A DNA stretch of 64,000 bases from Paenibacillus sacheonensis (GTDB taxonomy: Bacteria > Bacillota > Bacilli > Paenibacillales > Paenibacillaceae): the NCBI RefSeq assembly GCF_009909195.1, contig NZ_JAAAMU010000003.1, forward strand, positions 434,001 through 498,000, given 5' to 3'. Positions 25,264 through 34,797 of this stretch are shown here, piece after piece (within the stretch, counting starts at the first letter, position 1; each line of letters opens with the position of its first letter). The translations under genes and the position numbers were made by a program. The notes beneath the pieces are model-generated. The model was not told the DNA's origin. It worked only from the letters and a program-made list of their open reading frames with translations, and did not search any database.

Positions 25264-26190
25264 TTGGAAAAGCTGCTGGAGAAGAACCTACTGGATCCGG
25301 AAACGGAAATTCATTACGCCTATCACAAATCGATCAAGTCGATCACCGATATGCACGACCATGATTTCTACGAAATCTTTCTTATCACGAAGGGTACTGT
25401 CATGCATCTCATCAATGGGAAGAAGGAGCGTCTTGAAGCAGGCACGCTTTGCTTCGTCAGGCCATCTGACAAACATTGTTATGCGGGTGATGGCAACCGT
25501 TCGGTAGAAATGCTCAACCTTGCATTTTCTTCTCGTATGGTAATTGCAATGTTCGCTTTTTTGGACGGCGGCATTGAAATGGATCGTCTTCTGAATGGTC
25601 CGATGCCGATGGTTAAACAAATTGGGACGTATCAAACCGAAATTATTCGCGACAAAATCCATGAGATTACGGTTCTTCCAGGCATGCATAAGAAACAGAT
25701 TCGTTCTGAAATTCGCGTGCTTGTTGCAGATATAATGATGAGCTGCTTCTCAGATCGCCCAGACGCTCTAGCAGCAGTCGCTGTGCCGGATTGGCTGGTC
25801 GATCTCGCGAATGAAATGCGGATTAAAGAAAACTTTGCCGAGGGACTGCAGCGGCTGTACGAGCTGTCGGGCAAAAGTCCTGAGCATCTGACTCGTGTCA
25901 TCAAGAAGTGCTTCGGCAAGACGCCGACGGAATGGATTAACGAAATCAGGTTGCAGTATGCAGCAAACTTGCTTATGCAGACCGACGATGCGATCGTTGC
26001 CATCTGTATGGAAGCAGGGTATGAGAATCTCAGTCATTTCTACCATCTGTTTAAGGAACGTTACGATTGCACACCGGCGAAATTCCGCAAAGGAAATCGC
26101 AAGGTGGCGATCCCGGCATCCGGTCAAATGGCGCAAAGCTTTTATGAAATGCCGGAATATCAAAATAGAACAAAATCGCGTTCCGTCTAA
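25264..26190 (+). CDS. AraC-family regulator with cupin sensor domain
   Basis: 308 residues from TTG 25264 (AAGGA upstream). A longer frame from 25156 would run through the terminator hairpin and is unlikely. The N-terminal cupin (MHDHDFYEIFLITKG, RPSDKHCY) probably binds a small sugar ligand and the C-terminal AraC HTH includes GKTPTEWINEIRLQ and ENLSHFYHLFKERYDCTPAKFR. There is no receiver domain, so it is a one-component regulator, likely of locus B transport genes. Confidence 0.88.
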   Translation: MEKLLEKNLLDPETEIHYAYHKSIKSITDMHDHDFYEIFLITKGTVMHLINGKKERLEAGTLCFVRPSDKHCYAGDGNRSVEMLNLAFSSRMVIAMFAFLDGGIEMDRLLNGPMPMVKQIGTYQTEIIRDKIHEITVLPGMHKKQIRSEIRVLVADIMMSCFSDRPDALAAVAVPDWLVDLANEMRIKENFAEGLQRLYELSGKSPEHLTRVIKKCFGKTPTEWINEIRLQYAANLLMQTDDAIVAICMEAGYENLSHFYHLFKERYDCTPAKFRKGNRKVAIPASGQMAQSFYEMPEYQNRTKSRSV

Positions 26191-26216
26191 GACAAGATTG
26201 AGATGAAGGCGCCCCC

Positions 26217-26250
26217 TATAATGAAGATATCGAAGTAAAAACGATTTTAC
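26217..26250 (+). promoter_or_regulatory. promoter and operator before the PhyH gene
   Basis: TATAAT lies at 26217-26222. The palindrome GTAAAAACGATTTTAC (26235-26250) just downstream has perfect 6-base arms around a CG-containing centre. Confidence 0.5.
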
Positions 26251-26286
26251 ATTTCATTTTCATTCATCGAGGGGAGAGAGCAATTA

Positions 26287-27024
26287 ATGACTTCTAAAAT
26301 AACCGCAGAAGAAGTTGCATTCTATCGGGAGCATGGCTATTACCTGTACAAGAAACCGGTTTTCTCCGCAGAGCAAATGGCAAAGCTTACGTCTATCTTC
26401 GAAGAACAGCTGGCGGAGAAGGGCGATAAGCTCTCGGATGAACTGGATACGCCGCACTTCCGCGACCCGCGCTTGCTGGAGTTTTTGCTGTCAGATGAAG
26501 TGCTTGATCTGGTTGAGCCGATTATCGGTCCGGACATTATTCTTTGGTCCAGCCATTTTATTTGTAAAGATCCATACAAGGGCCGCCAGACGCCTTGGCA
26601 CGAAGATTCCGCCTACTGGAATGGACGCTTCGATAAGTACGACAACATCGTCACGATCTGGCTCGCCATTGACCGCAGCAATAAAGAGAACGGCTGTATG
26701 CGGGTCATACCTGGCACCCATCACAACGGCTTCTCCGAATACGAAGATGTCGATATGGCGATCAACACGTTCCATGCCACGATCAAAAACATCGATGAGT
26801 CGCAAGCGGTCTATTTCGAGCTTGAGCCAGGTGAATGCTCGCTGCATGATTCCCGAATTATCCATGGCGCGACAGCAAATACAAGCCCATATCGCCGCTG
26901 CGGGTATACGATGAGATTTTTGTCTGCAGATACGAAGGTCGTTCCGGAGAAGAATGAAAATTGGCAAATCTTCTTGGCACGTGGCCAGGACCGTGCCGGA
27001 AATCAGTATGTGAACGTGAAGTAA
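26287..27024 (+). CDS. phytanoyl-CoA dioxygenase (PhyH) family Fe(II)/2-oxoglutarate oxygenase
   Basis: 245 residues, cytoplasmic, GGGGAGAG upstream. The iron facial triad is visible as H105 and D107 (WHEDSAYW) and H193 (IHGATAN), with R203/R204 as candidate 2-oxoglutarate ligands. The family hydroxylates or oxidatively demethylates small molecules, including N- and O-methyl groups. Between a regulator and the permeases, it probably modifies an imported substrate; an oxidative demethylation role would fit the N-methyl amine oxidase at 33612, but this is inference. Confidence 0.9.
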   Translation: MTSKITAEEVAFYREHGYYLYKKPVFSAEQMAKLTSIFEEQLAEKGDKLSDELDTPHFRDPRLLEFLLSDEVLDLVEPIIGPDIILWSSHFICKDPYKGRQTPWHEDSAYWNGRFDKYDNIVTIWLAIDRSNKENGCMRVIPGTHHNGFSEYEDVDMAINTFHATIKNIDESQAVYFELEPGECSLHDSRIIHGATANTSPYRRCGYTMRFLSADTKVVPEKNENWQIFLARGQDRAGNQYVNVK

Positions 27025-27116
27025 ATGAACCAAGTAATGGATGAACGTTAGGCCAAGAAGAAGTGCATCGGAAGAAGCATAAACTGCTCTTCCCTTGGCG
27101 ATTTCGCACGTCCAGT

Positions 27117-27133
27117 TGCGTAAACGTTTTGAC
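27117..27133 (+). promoter_or_regulatory. LacI-type operator before the permease genes
   Basis: CGTAAACGTTTTGAC has the AAACGTTTT core shared with the site at 23701-23713. Confidence 0.45.
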
Positions 27134-27160
27134 AAATTTGACGGTAAATGGGGGGCTATT

Positions 27161-28099
27161 ATGGCAAATGCACGCATGAGCAAGGCCGATCGAAGGGAAG
27201 AGAGATTTGGGTTTTTGTTCATCTCTCCCTGGCTAATCGGTTTCATTGTATTCGCAGTTTTTCCGATTATCGCATCGCTTCTCATTAGTTTTATGAAATG
27301 GGACATTTACCGATCACCCTCATGGGTCGGCTTTGATAACTTCAAACATCTGTTCCATGACAAGCTATTTTACAAATCGATGCGCGTTACGCTCGTATAC
27401 AGTGCTTTTGCAATTCCGCTTGGCCTGATCTTCGGACTTGCCTTGTCGCTGCTGCTCAACCTGAACATTCGGGGCATCAATACGTACCGGACCTTGTTTT
27501 ACTTGCCATCCGTCATCTCGGGCGTAGCCATTGCCATGGTGTGGAAATGGATCTTCAACAGTGACTACGGCTTGCTGAACTACATGCTTTCGCTAATCGG
27601 CATTCACGGACCGAAGTGGCTGGAGGATCCAAACTGGATTCTGACAACTTATATCATCATGAGCCTTTGGGGTATTGGCGGAAGCGCGATCATCTTCTTG
27701 GGCGGTCTGCAAAATATTCCAGGGCATCTGTACGAAGCAGCTAAAATAGACGGAGCAAAGCTGCTTCAGCGTTTCACTAAAATCACACTTCCGCTCCTTA
27801 CGCCGACACTGTTCTTCCAGCTCCTCATGGGCATTATCGGCTCGTTCCAAGTGTTCACGTCAGCGTTTATGATGAATGGCCGATCCGGCAGTGCGGGAGG
27901 TCCTGAGAATGAAGGATTGTTTTATATGGTTTACTTGTACCAGAAAGCGTTCAAGTCATTCGACATGGGCTATGCATCCGCCATGGCTTGGGTTGGCGGA
28001 CTGATCTCATTCGTCCTGGCAATCATCGTCTACAAGTCGCAAAGCAAATGGGTGTTCTATGATGCCGACGACAACAACGGGAAGGGGAAAACGGCATGA
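27161..28099 (+). CDS. sugar ABC permease (MalF/UgpA type)
   Basis: 312 residues from ATG 27161, with a G-rich ribosome site; an in-frame TTG at 27095 is rejected because the operator-like sequence lies between. It has six membrane segments, the first at SPWLIGFIVFAVFPI, and the EAA loop EAAKIDGAKLLQRF. Its last codon overlaps the next permease start (ATGA). It belongs to a different subfamily from the LplB-like permeases of loci A and C. Confidence 0.93.
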   Translation: MANARMSKADRREERFGFLFISPWLIGFIVFAVFPIIASLLISFMKWDIYRSPSWVGFDNFKHLFHDKLFYKSMRVTLVYSAFAIPLGLIFGLALSLLLNLNIRGINTYRTLFYLPSVISGVAIAMVWKWIFNSDYGLLNYMLSLIGIHGPKWLEDPNWILTTYIIMSLWGIGGSAIIFLGGLQNIPGHLYEAAKIDGAKLLQRFTKITLPLLTPTLFFQLLMGIIGSFQVFTSAFMMNGRSGSAGGPENEGLFYMVYLYQKAFKSFDMGYASAMAWVGGLISFVLAIIVYKSQSKWVFYDADDNNGKGKTA

Positions 28100-28932
28100 C
28101 CTACCGCATCCGCAAATTCGCCGGATCGAGCATATCTCATCTTGTTCTGGCTGCGCTGTCGCTTGCTTGTCTGATTCCTTTTATCTGGATGATTTCCACT
28201 TCATTGAAGACGAAGGCCGGCATGTGGGAATTTCCGCCCCGGTGGATTCCATCGCCACCGCTCTGGCACAACTATTACGACGCATTCAAGCTTGCGCCAT
28301 TCGGCACCTACATTACGAATACGCTTACACTTGAAGTGCTGACCATCGCGGGTCAAGTCATATCTTGTACGCTCATCGCATACGGTTTCTCCAGATTCCG
28401 ATTTCGCGGACGCGACGCCCTGTTCTTTCTCATGCTAGCGACCATGCTCATTCCCGAGCAAGTCATGATGATCCCGACGTTCTTGTTCTACAGCAAGCTC
28501 GGGTGGGTCGATACGTATCTGCCGCTCGTCGTTCCGGCGTTCTTCGGCAATGCGTTCTATGTCTTCCTCATGAGACAGTTCCTGCTGACGATTCCGAAGG
28601 ATCTTGACGAAGCTGCCAAAATCGACGGTGCGAACGAGTTTCAAATTTTGTGGAAGGTACTCGTTCCGATTCTTCGGCCGTCGCTGACGATCATCGTTGT
28701 GTATACGTTTACTGGTGTCTATAACGACTTCTTGTCGCCGCTCATTTACCTCAATTCGCCGGAGAAGTTTACGCTTGCCATCGGACTTGCGAACTTCGTT
28801 TCATCCCGGTCAACAGAGTGGAACTTGCTCATGGCTGCATCGACGGTCATTCTTCTTCCGCTGCTTCTCATCTACTATATGGCGCAGAAGAATTTGATTG
28901 GCGGTATCGCGAGCCTTGGCATCAAAGGTTAA
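28096..28932 (+). CDS. sugar ABC permease (MalG/UgpE type)
   Basis: 278 residues, second permease of the locus B importer. It has six helices and EAA loop EAAKIDGANEFQILW. It overlaps its partner by 4 bases. No ATPase follows, so a shared ATPase encoded elsewhere is expected. Confidence 0.93.
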   Translation: MTYRIRKFAGSSISHLVLAALSLACLIPFIWMISTSLKTKAGMWEFPPRWIPSPPLWHNYYDAFKLAPFGTYITNTLTLEVLTIAGQVISCTLIAYGFSRFRFRGRDALFFLMLATMLIPEQVMMIPTFLFYSKLGWVDTYLPLVVPAFFGNAFYVFLMRQFLLTIPKDLDEAAKIDGANEFQILWKVLVPILRPSLTIIVVYTFTGVYNDFLSPLIYLNSPEKFTLAIGLANFVSSRSTEWNLLMAASTVILLPLLLIYYMAQKNLIGGIASLGIKG

Positions 28933-28949
28933 CGAGGGGGAACAGACGC

Positions 28950-29354
28950 TTGAAAAAGACGGCTTTGCTGCATCCGGAGCTATCTCAGTTAATTGCATCA
29001 CTTGGCCATACGGACAAAATCGTAATCGCGGATTGTGGTTTGCCCATCCCCCGCCATGTTAGACGAATTGATTTGGCACTCGTACAAGGCATTCCGAGTT
29101 TTGTCGATACACTGCAAGCGGTACTGAGCGAGCTTGTCGTTGAAGCTGCCGTAATTGCGGAAGAATGGCTGAGCAAGTCTGACGGGGTACAGGAGCGGGC
29201 GTTCGCCATGCTAGACGGTCTTCCAATTACGAAGCTTCCGCATGAAGAATTCAAACGATTCATTTCGGAAGAAGCTGCTGCCGTCATTCGTACAGGCGAG
29301 AATACGCCGTATGCGAACATGATCTTGCAAGCGGGCGTCGCTTTCGAAATATAA
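28950..29354 (+). CDS. rbsD: RbsD/FucU-family sugar pyranase (mutarotase)
   Basis: 134 residues. The start is TTG 28950 with GGGGG 9 bases upstream; the frame upstream overlaps the permease in another frame. The N-terminus (KKTALLHPELSQLIASLGH) has the catalytic His about H20 and is followed by IVIADCGLPIP, the RbsD signature. It interconverts pyranose and furanose or anomeric forms of free sugars. No ribose kinase lies next to it, so here it probably acts on the locus B product sugar. Confidence 0.9.
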   Translation: MKKTALLHPELSQLIASLGHTDKIVIADCGLPIPRHVRRIDLALVQGIPSFVDTLQAVLSELVVEAAVIAEEWLSKSDGVQERAFAMLDGLPITKLPHEEFKRFISEEAAAVIRTGENTPYANMILQAGVAFEI

Positions 29355-29379
29355 GCTGCATTAAAGGAGTGAATAGGCA

Positions 29380-30330
29380 ATGAAAGCAGCCGCAATATTC
29401 GGCCCTGGCGACGTCCGTGTGATGGACATTGAGAAGCCGGTGCCTGGTCCCGGGGAATTGCTAGTTGAAGTGAAAGCATGCGGGCTTTGTTCCTCGGAGC
29501 TTGGCATGTGGGTCGATTCGAATTTCAAGACGGATGAACCGATCTTCTTCGGCCATGAAGTGAGTGGAAACGTTGTCGCAGCCGGCGAAGGAGTAAGCAA
29601 GTTCGCAACTGGCGACCGCGTGACCATCTTCACTGATCGAGGAGGCTATGCAGAGTTCGTCACTGTCCCGGAGGATTGGGCGATTAAACTCGCTGATCAT
29701 GTTCCGTACGACTGGGCGCTCGGTGAGCCAATCGGATGTGCGATGAATGGAGCTTCAAGGTCCGGCATCGAGGTAGGCGACTCGGTCGTGCTGATCGGCA
29801 TCGGCTTCATGGGCGGACTAATCCTGCAAGGCGCGCGCTTGAAAGGCGCGTCGCGTATCATCGCCGTCGATACGCGTCCGGAATCATTCGAGCTGGCTAA
29901 GAAGCTTGGCGCGGATTATGTGATCGACGCAAGAGAGGGAGATGCCATGCAGCGCATCCTTGAGCTGACCGGCGGAGAAGGAGCCGACGTCGTCATCGAA
30001 GCGACCGGTAAGCAGGGTGCGCTCGATATGGCGACCGAAGCGGTACGAATCCGCGGACGGCTTGTCATCTTCGGCTACCACCAGGGAGGCAAACGCACCA
30101 TTGACGTGCAGGCTTGGAACTGGAAGGGACTCGACGTAATCAACGCGCATGAGAGAGATCCTCAGGCATATCTAAAGGGCATTAGAACCGGCATGAAGCT
30201 GCTCGAAGCTGGCCAGTTGGACATCGCACCGCTGCTTTCTCACTATTTTGAACTCAAAGATATTAACCGCGCTTTTCAGCTTGCTAAGAGTAAACCGGAC
30301 GGTTTCTTGAAAGCCGTCATCACATTTTAA
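29380..30330 (+). CDS. zinc-dependent alcohol/polyol dehydrogenase (MDR)
   Basis: 316 residues, cytoplasmic. The catalytic zinc site is C37 (CGLCSSE), H59/E60 (FFGHE) and E116 region (GEPIGCA). The nucleotide fold is GIGFMGG, with an acidic residue after the second strand (AVDTR) implying NAD. The four-cysteine structural zinc loop is absent, which explains the short length. Relatives oxidise sorbitol, inositol or threonine. It sits between RbsD and a Gfo/Idh oxidoreductase. Confidence 0.88.
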   Translation: MKAAAIFGPGDVRVMDIEKPVPGPGELLVEVKACGLCSSELGMWVDSNFKTDEPIFFGHEVSGNVVAAGEGVSKFATGDRVTIFTDRGGYAEFVTVPEDWAIKLADHVPYDWALGEPIGCAMNGASRSGIEVGDSVVLIGIGFMGGLILQGARLKGASRIIAVDTRPESFELAKKLGADYVIDAREGDAMQRILELTGGEGADVVIEATGKQGALDMATEAVRIRGRLVIFGYHQGGKRTIDVQAWNWKGLDVINAHERDPQAYLKGIRTGMKLLEAGQLDIAPLLSHYFELKDINRAFQLAKSKPDGFLKAVITF

Positions 30331-30352
30331 CGTCAAAGGGGATCTATAAGCG

Positions 30353-31459
30353 ATGAGAAGATTAAAAGTTGGTTTGGTTGGACTTGGCGAGGTTGCTCAA
30401 ATTACGCATTTGCCTATTCTAGAAAATCTATCGGATCGTTATGAAATTGCGGCGTTGTGCGATATTTCTCCAGCCCTGCTTCAAGTGCTGGGCGAGAAAT
30501 ACCGCGTGACGAACCTGTATACAGACTACAAGGCGATGGCAGCTCAAGAAGATCTCGATGCAGTGTTCGTCCTCAACAGCGATGAATACCATGCAGACTC
30601 GGCGATTCATGCGCTCAAGCACAATAAGCATGTATTGATCGAGAAGCCAATGACGCTCAATCATGCCGATGCCGATGCAATGATCAAGGCGCGCGATGAA
30701 GCTGGCGTGCAGGTGATGGTCGGTTACATGCGCCGTTTCGCACCTGCATTCACAGAGGCGCTGGAAGAGATCAAGACGCTCGGCCCGATTCAATACGCGA
30801 AGGTTCGCGACATCATCGGACCTAACCGCAAAATCATCGATCAATCGAGCACGGTGTTTCGATTCACGGATATTCCGAAAGAGCTGATGGATGATCGCTT
30901 TGCGCGCCGCTCGGCAATGATTAAAGAAGCGATTGGCGAAGTGCCCCAGGATATCTACAACGCGTACGGACTTCTCGCCGGCTTAAACAGCCATGACTTG
31001 TCCGCCATGCGCGAGCTGCTTGGGATGCCGAAGCGTGTTGTTTCGGCGGCACAATGGAACGGCGGCGGATACATAACTGCCATTCTTGAATTTGACGGCT
31101 ATTATGCGACATTCGAGACGGGCGTAGACGAACAGTGCCGCTTCGATGCTTCCATCGAGGTGATGGGCAAGTATAAGCAGCTGAACGTCAAATACGATAC
31201 GCCTTATATTCGCCACCTGCCGACGACGCTGGAAGTGAAGGAGACGGTCGGCGAGCAGTACAACGAGTACGTGAAGCGTCCGACATTGAAGGATCCTTAC
31301 ACGGTTGAGCTTGAAGCCTTCTACGAAGTCGTTACGAAGAACATTGCTCCGAAGACGACGATTGAGGACTATAAGCAGGATCTGGACATTTTCAAAATGA
31401 TTACGGATGCGCTGCTCGCGAACGAGCCAGAAGCGATTGATGTAAAGCTTGAAGTTTAA
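30353..31459 (+). CDS. Gfo/Idh/MocA-family oxidoreductase
   Basis: 368 residues. Rossmann motif GLGEVAQITHLP, the family EKP motif (VLIEKPMTLN) with catalytic Lys, and a C-terminal alpha/beta domain with GLNSHDLSAMREL where the catalytic His normally lies. It is NAD(P)-dependent and oxidises a ring hydroxyl of a sugar or inositol. First of four such enzymes in locus B; longer than the others. Confidence 0.9.
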   Translation: MRRLKVGLVGLGEVAQITHLPILENLSDRYEIAALCDISPALLQVLGEKYRVTNLYTDYKAMAAQEDLDAVFVLNSDEYHADSAIHALKHNKHVLIEKPMTLNHADADAMIKARDEAGVQVMVGYMRRFAPAFTEALEEIKTLGPIQYAKVRDIIGPNRKIIDQSSTVFRFTDIPKELMDDRFARRSAMIKEAIGEVPQDIYNAYGLLAGLNSHDLSAMRELLGMPKRVVSAAQWNGGGYITAILEFDGYYATFETGVDEQCRFDASIEVMGKYKQLNVKYDTPYIRHLPTTLEVKETVGEQYNEYVKRPTLKDPYTVELEAFYEVVTKNIAPKTTIEDYKQDLDIFKMITDALLANEPEAIDVKLEV

Positions 31460-31472
31460 GGAGGGTTTCAGC

Positions 31473-33575
31473 ATGGCCGACACGAAAAAATTGCCGCTTA
31501 AACAGTGGGCGTGCGGAGACGTCGTGTATACATTTGGCCAGGAGGATGGACGGCTTCACGCCGTCCAAGTCCGCGGCAAAAGTGTATGGCAGGGCGAATT
31601 GTCGCTCGATATCGGCGCTGACGGCACGTATGGGACGAGGCGTCTTGAATGGCACAGCTTTGAAGGTGCCAATACATGGGAGCTGCCTCGGATTGTGCCG
31701 GCGGATAGTGAAGGTGCAGAAACTCAGTGGCAATTCGTTGGCTGGGACGAACAGGATGAAGAGGTAGTAAATAGTGGCGTTACTATGGCTCCGGCGATTC
31801 TGGCTGCCCGATATCGCACTTCCGGACTATCATTGTCGGTTCGTTATAGTGCGACGGGAACGAATGCAGCAATCGGTGCGGTATTCGAGAATACTGGTGC
31901 CGCTACCATTCATGTGAACGGCGTTGCTTTTATGGCGAGCCAGCAGCTTGGGGCGGGCGGAACCGAATTTGATTTCCCAGGCAACGTACCTTACAAAGTG
32001 TTCGAAGCTTCAGCGCTAGACGACAGAATGCCTATCGAAACAGGGCTTGTTAATCCGGTTGTTAGGCTGAAGTCTGGCGATGAGCGGACGAACTTCATCT
32101 TCGTGGATGAAGAAGAGAAGTGGGGGACCGGCGTTTACCGTGATGGCGATAGGCTGCATCTGGTGAACCTTGCAGCGGTAGAGGCGAATCTGGCACCGGG
32201 CGAGAAGCTCGCATGCGGAACGCTATATATTCAGCCAATCGGAAGCGGCGACTCATTAGAACCGATACGCGAGTTGTACATCGGCAAAGGCTGGATACCG
32301 CCAACAGACGGTCATCGCGAAGGCGTGCTCTATTCCTGTCATCCGCATGGCACGATGGATTCGAACTTCCCGATTAACCGGGATATGGCTGCTTTTGCAG
32401 ATGAGCTGCCGGCTCTTCGTGATATGGGTATCGATCATGTCTGGGTACTTCCGATTTTCGAGCATTTGGAACGCGGCGTCTATCATCCTACGGATCAGCG
32501 GATTGTGGACGAACGCTACGGCGGCGACGAGGCGGTCGAAACGTTTAGCCGCAAGCTGCACGAGCTCGGTATGACACTGCTCTTCGACTATGTTCCGCAT
32601 GGTCCAGAGCTGGAGGATCCGCTAGGCATCGAATTCCGCAGATGGGCGTCCCTCCGCAGAAACGGTGAGCCGCAGATCGAATGGAACTGCTTGAGCTTCG
32701 ATATGGCGAATCCCGAATACCTCGAGTATGCGAAGGAGCTCGTCAAGGAGCATGTCGAACGCTTCAATGTCGATGGCGCACGGATCGATTGCGCGATGGG
32801 CGGCTTAACGAATTGGCGTCCTTGCGGCACGAATCGTCCGAGCAACTCGAATCTCAAAGGCGGCATCGAGATCAGTAAAGCGATCCGCGATGGATTCCTC
32901 GAAGCAGGCAAGAAGCCGCTCTCGACGCCGGAGAATTTCAATCCGGTGCCGGCGTACGCGCCGTACACCGATGTGTTCTACGATATGGCGCTGTATCGAG
33001 TGTTCTTCGAGATGGAGGCGGAGGGCTTAGCTCCTGTCGACTTCGCGCGCGAGCTTACGCGCTGGCTGGAAGCCGAAATGCTGAGCAATGTTCCGGGCTA
33101 CGTGAAGCTGCGCTTCTTAGGTAACCATGACACGGTATCGTGGGTGTGGAACAAGTCGCGTGCCACTGCGTGGTACGGCGAAGAGCGGGCGAGAGCGCTC
33201 TGGGTGCTGCTCAGCTGCATCGACGGGATGCCAATGCTCTATCAAGGTGACGAAGACCCTTCGATCTATATGAAAGAAGGACCGGATTTAAGAGGCTTCT
33301 TCCGAGAGCTGTTCCAAATGCGGGGGCAGTACCTCAATAACGATTTCACAACGGAATATGTATATACCGGCACGCCTGTCGTTACCTTCTGGCGGAAGAA
33401 CGGAGCGGACACGCGGTTCATCGCGGTCAACCTATCGAACGAACCAGTAACGTTCGCTGCTCCGGCATCGCTGTCAGAAGCCGTGATCGTATACGGGAGT
33501 GCGGAGTCAAACTCGAATGCGGGTGGCGATACTGCAACAATCGGTGCCTATGGAAGTGCGGTATGGTCGATTTGA
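31473..33575 (+). CDS. GH13 (alpha-amylase family) glycosidase
   Basis: 700 residues from ATG 31473, with GGAGGG upstream. No signal peptide, so cytoplasmic. The N-terminal 270 residues form beta-sandwich-like domains. The barrel then shows region I DYVPHG, nucleophile D439 in GARIDCAMGG, acid/base E487 in TPENFN and D553 in GNHDTVS. All three catalytic carboxylates are therefore present. The region I sequence and large N-terminal part differ from ordinary amylases or alpha-glucosidases. It may cleave an alpha-glycoside imported by the cluster's transporter. Confidence 0.88.
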   Translation: MADTKKLPLKQWACGDVVYTFGQEDGRLHAVQVRGKSVWQGELSLDIGADGTYGTRRLEWHSFEGANTWELPRIVPADSEGAETQWQFVGWDEQDEEVVNSGVTMAPAILAARYRTSGLSLSVRYSATGTNAAIGAVFENTGAATIHVNGVAFMASQQLGAGGTEFDFPGNVPYKVFEASALDDRMPIETGLVNPVVRLKSGDERTNFIFVDEEEKWGTGVYRDGDRLHLVNLAAVEANLAPGEKLACGTLYIQPIGSGDSLEPIRELYIGKGWIPPTDGHREGVLYSCHPHGTMDSNFPINRDMAAFADELPALRDMGIDHVWVLPIFEHLERGVYHPTDQRIVDERYGGDEAVETFSRKLHELGMTLLFDYVPHGPELEDPLGIEFRRWASLRRNGEPQIEWNCLSFDMANPEYLEYAKELVKEHVERFNVDGARIDCAMGGLTNWRPCGTNRPSNSNLKGGIEISKAIRDGFLEAGKKPLSTPENFNPVPAYAPYTDVFYDMALYRVFFEMEAEGLAPVDFARELTRWLEAEMLSNVPGYVKLRFLGNHDTVSWVWNKSRATAWYGEERARALWVLLSCIDGMPMLYQGDEDPSIYMKEGPDLRGFFRELFQMRGQYLNNDFTTEYVYTGTPVVTFWRKNGADTRFIAVNLSNEPVTFAAPASLSEAVIVYGSAESNSNAGGDTATIGAYGSAVWSI

Positions 33576-33611
33576 GAAAAAAAAGGCAAGCAGTAAAGGA
33601 GTGTTCTGACG

Positions 33612-34763
33612 ATGGAACTGGAGCAATACGATGTGATCGTCGTTGGAGCAGGCGCCATGGGCATGTCCGCCGGGTACCACGCAGCTCGAGCAGGGCGAAG
33701 GACGCTCCTGATCGACGCGTATGATCCGCCGCATGCACAAGGTACGCATCATGGCGAAACACGGATAATCCGCCATGCTTACGGTGAGGGCAGGGCGTAT
33801 ACGCCGATGGCGCTCCGTGCGCAAGCGCTCTGGTATGAACTGGAGCGGGAAACCAGCCGCAAGCTGTTTCTGGAGACAGGTTTCTTGCAAGCCGGCGAGC
33901 CTGGTTCCCAAATGCTGACCGAGATGCAAGGCAGCGCCAAGGAGCATAGGCTTCCGGTCGAAGTACTGAACGGCTGTGAGATCAAGCGGCGGTGGCCCGG
34001 ATTGGCACTTCCAGACTCGTTCGTCGGCTGTTACGAAGCGGGCAGCGGCGTGCTGCTCAGCGAAGCTTGCGTGCAAGCCTATCGGGATGCGGCTGTCGCG
34101 CGCGGTGCCACGATGCTGCCTAACACTCCGGTAATCGCGATTCATCCGAATAAAGAAGGTGCGGAGGTTGTGACTGCGTCAGGGAAGCTCTATCGGGCCA
34201 AGTCGCTTATCGTGACCGCAGGCAAGTTCGCCGGTCCGATGCTCGCGAAGCTTGGCTTGAGCCAGATGCCGCTGTCGCCGCTTCGCAAAACGGTGGAATG
34301 GTTCAAGCCGCTCACGGAGGATTATGCGCCGGACACATTCCCTGCCTTTCTGTTCGATCTCCCCGAAGGCATCTTCTTCGGTTTCCCGGATATCGGAGGC
34401 GAAGGCGTGAAGGCAGGACGGCATGACGGAACGATTCGGCCGATGCCGGCAGACGGCCTTCTGCTGCCTCACGGTACGTTCGAAGACGACGGCCAAGACT
34501 GCGCTGCATACATTGCGCGTTATATGCCAGGCATCAAACCGGAAATCATCAAAGGCAGCGCATGCACCTATACAATGACGCCGGATGAGCACTTCATACT
34601 TGACCGCCACCCGGATTATCCGCATATCGCGATTGGCGCCGGATTCTCCGGTCATGGCTTCAAATTCGCCAGCGCGAACGGCGAAATATTGGCGAAGCTG
34701 GCCGCGGGCGAAGACCCTGGTTTCGATCTTTCTTTATTCACACTGCGTCGCTTTAATCCCTAA
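33612..34763 (+). CDS. SolA/sarcosine-oxidase-type FAD amine oxidase
   Basis: 383 residues. FAD-binding motif DVIVVGAGAMGMSAGY at the N-terminus, GTHHGETRIIRHAYGEG typical of N-methyl-L-tryptophan and monomeric sarcosine oxidases, and the covalent-flavin Cys about C318 in GSACTYTMTPDEHFILD. These enzymes oxidise secondary amines, often removing an N-methyl group as formaldehyde with hydrogen peroxide release. Its place inside a sugar-catabolic operon is unusual and suggests a nitrogen-bearing, possibly N-methylated substrate. Confidence 0.9.
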   Translation: MELEQYDVIVVGAGAMGMSAGYHAARAGRRTLLIDAYDPPHAQGTHHGETRIIRHAYGEGRAYTPMALRAQALWYELERETSRKLFLETGFLQAGEPGSQMLTEMQGSAKEHRLPVEVLNGCEIKRRWPGLALPDSFVGCYEAGSGVLLSEACVQAYRDAAVARGATMLPNTPVIAIHPNKEGAEVVTASGKLYRAKSLIVTAGKFAGPMLAKLGLSQMPLSPLRKTVEWFKPLTEDYAPDTFPAFLFDLPEGIFFGFPDIGGEGVKAGRHDGTIRPMPADGLLLPHGTFEDDGQDCAAYIARYMPGIKPEIIKGSACTYTMTPDEHFILDRHPDYPHIAIGAGFSGHGFKFASANGEILAKLAAGEDPGFDLSLFTLRRFNP

Positions 34764-34797
34764 ACGCCGGAAAGCTGAAAGGAAGGCTGAAACGACT

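Noticed and set aside
34585-34797. 71-codon N-terminal extension of the GH-like gene
   Set aside because: It lies inside the amine-oxidase gene in another frame, has no family-like sequence, and ATG 34798 has a good ribosome site.
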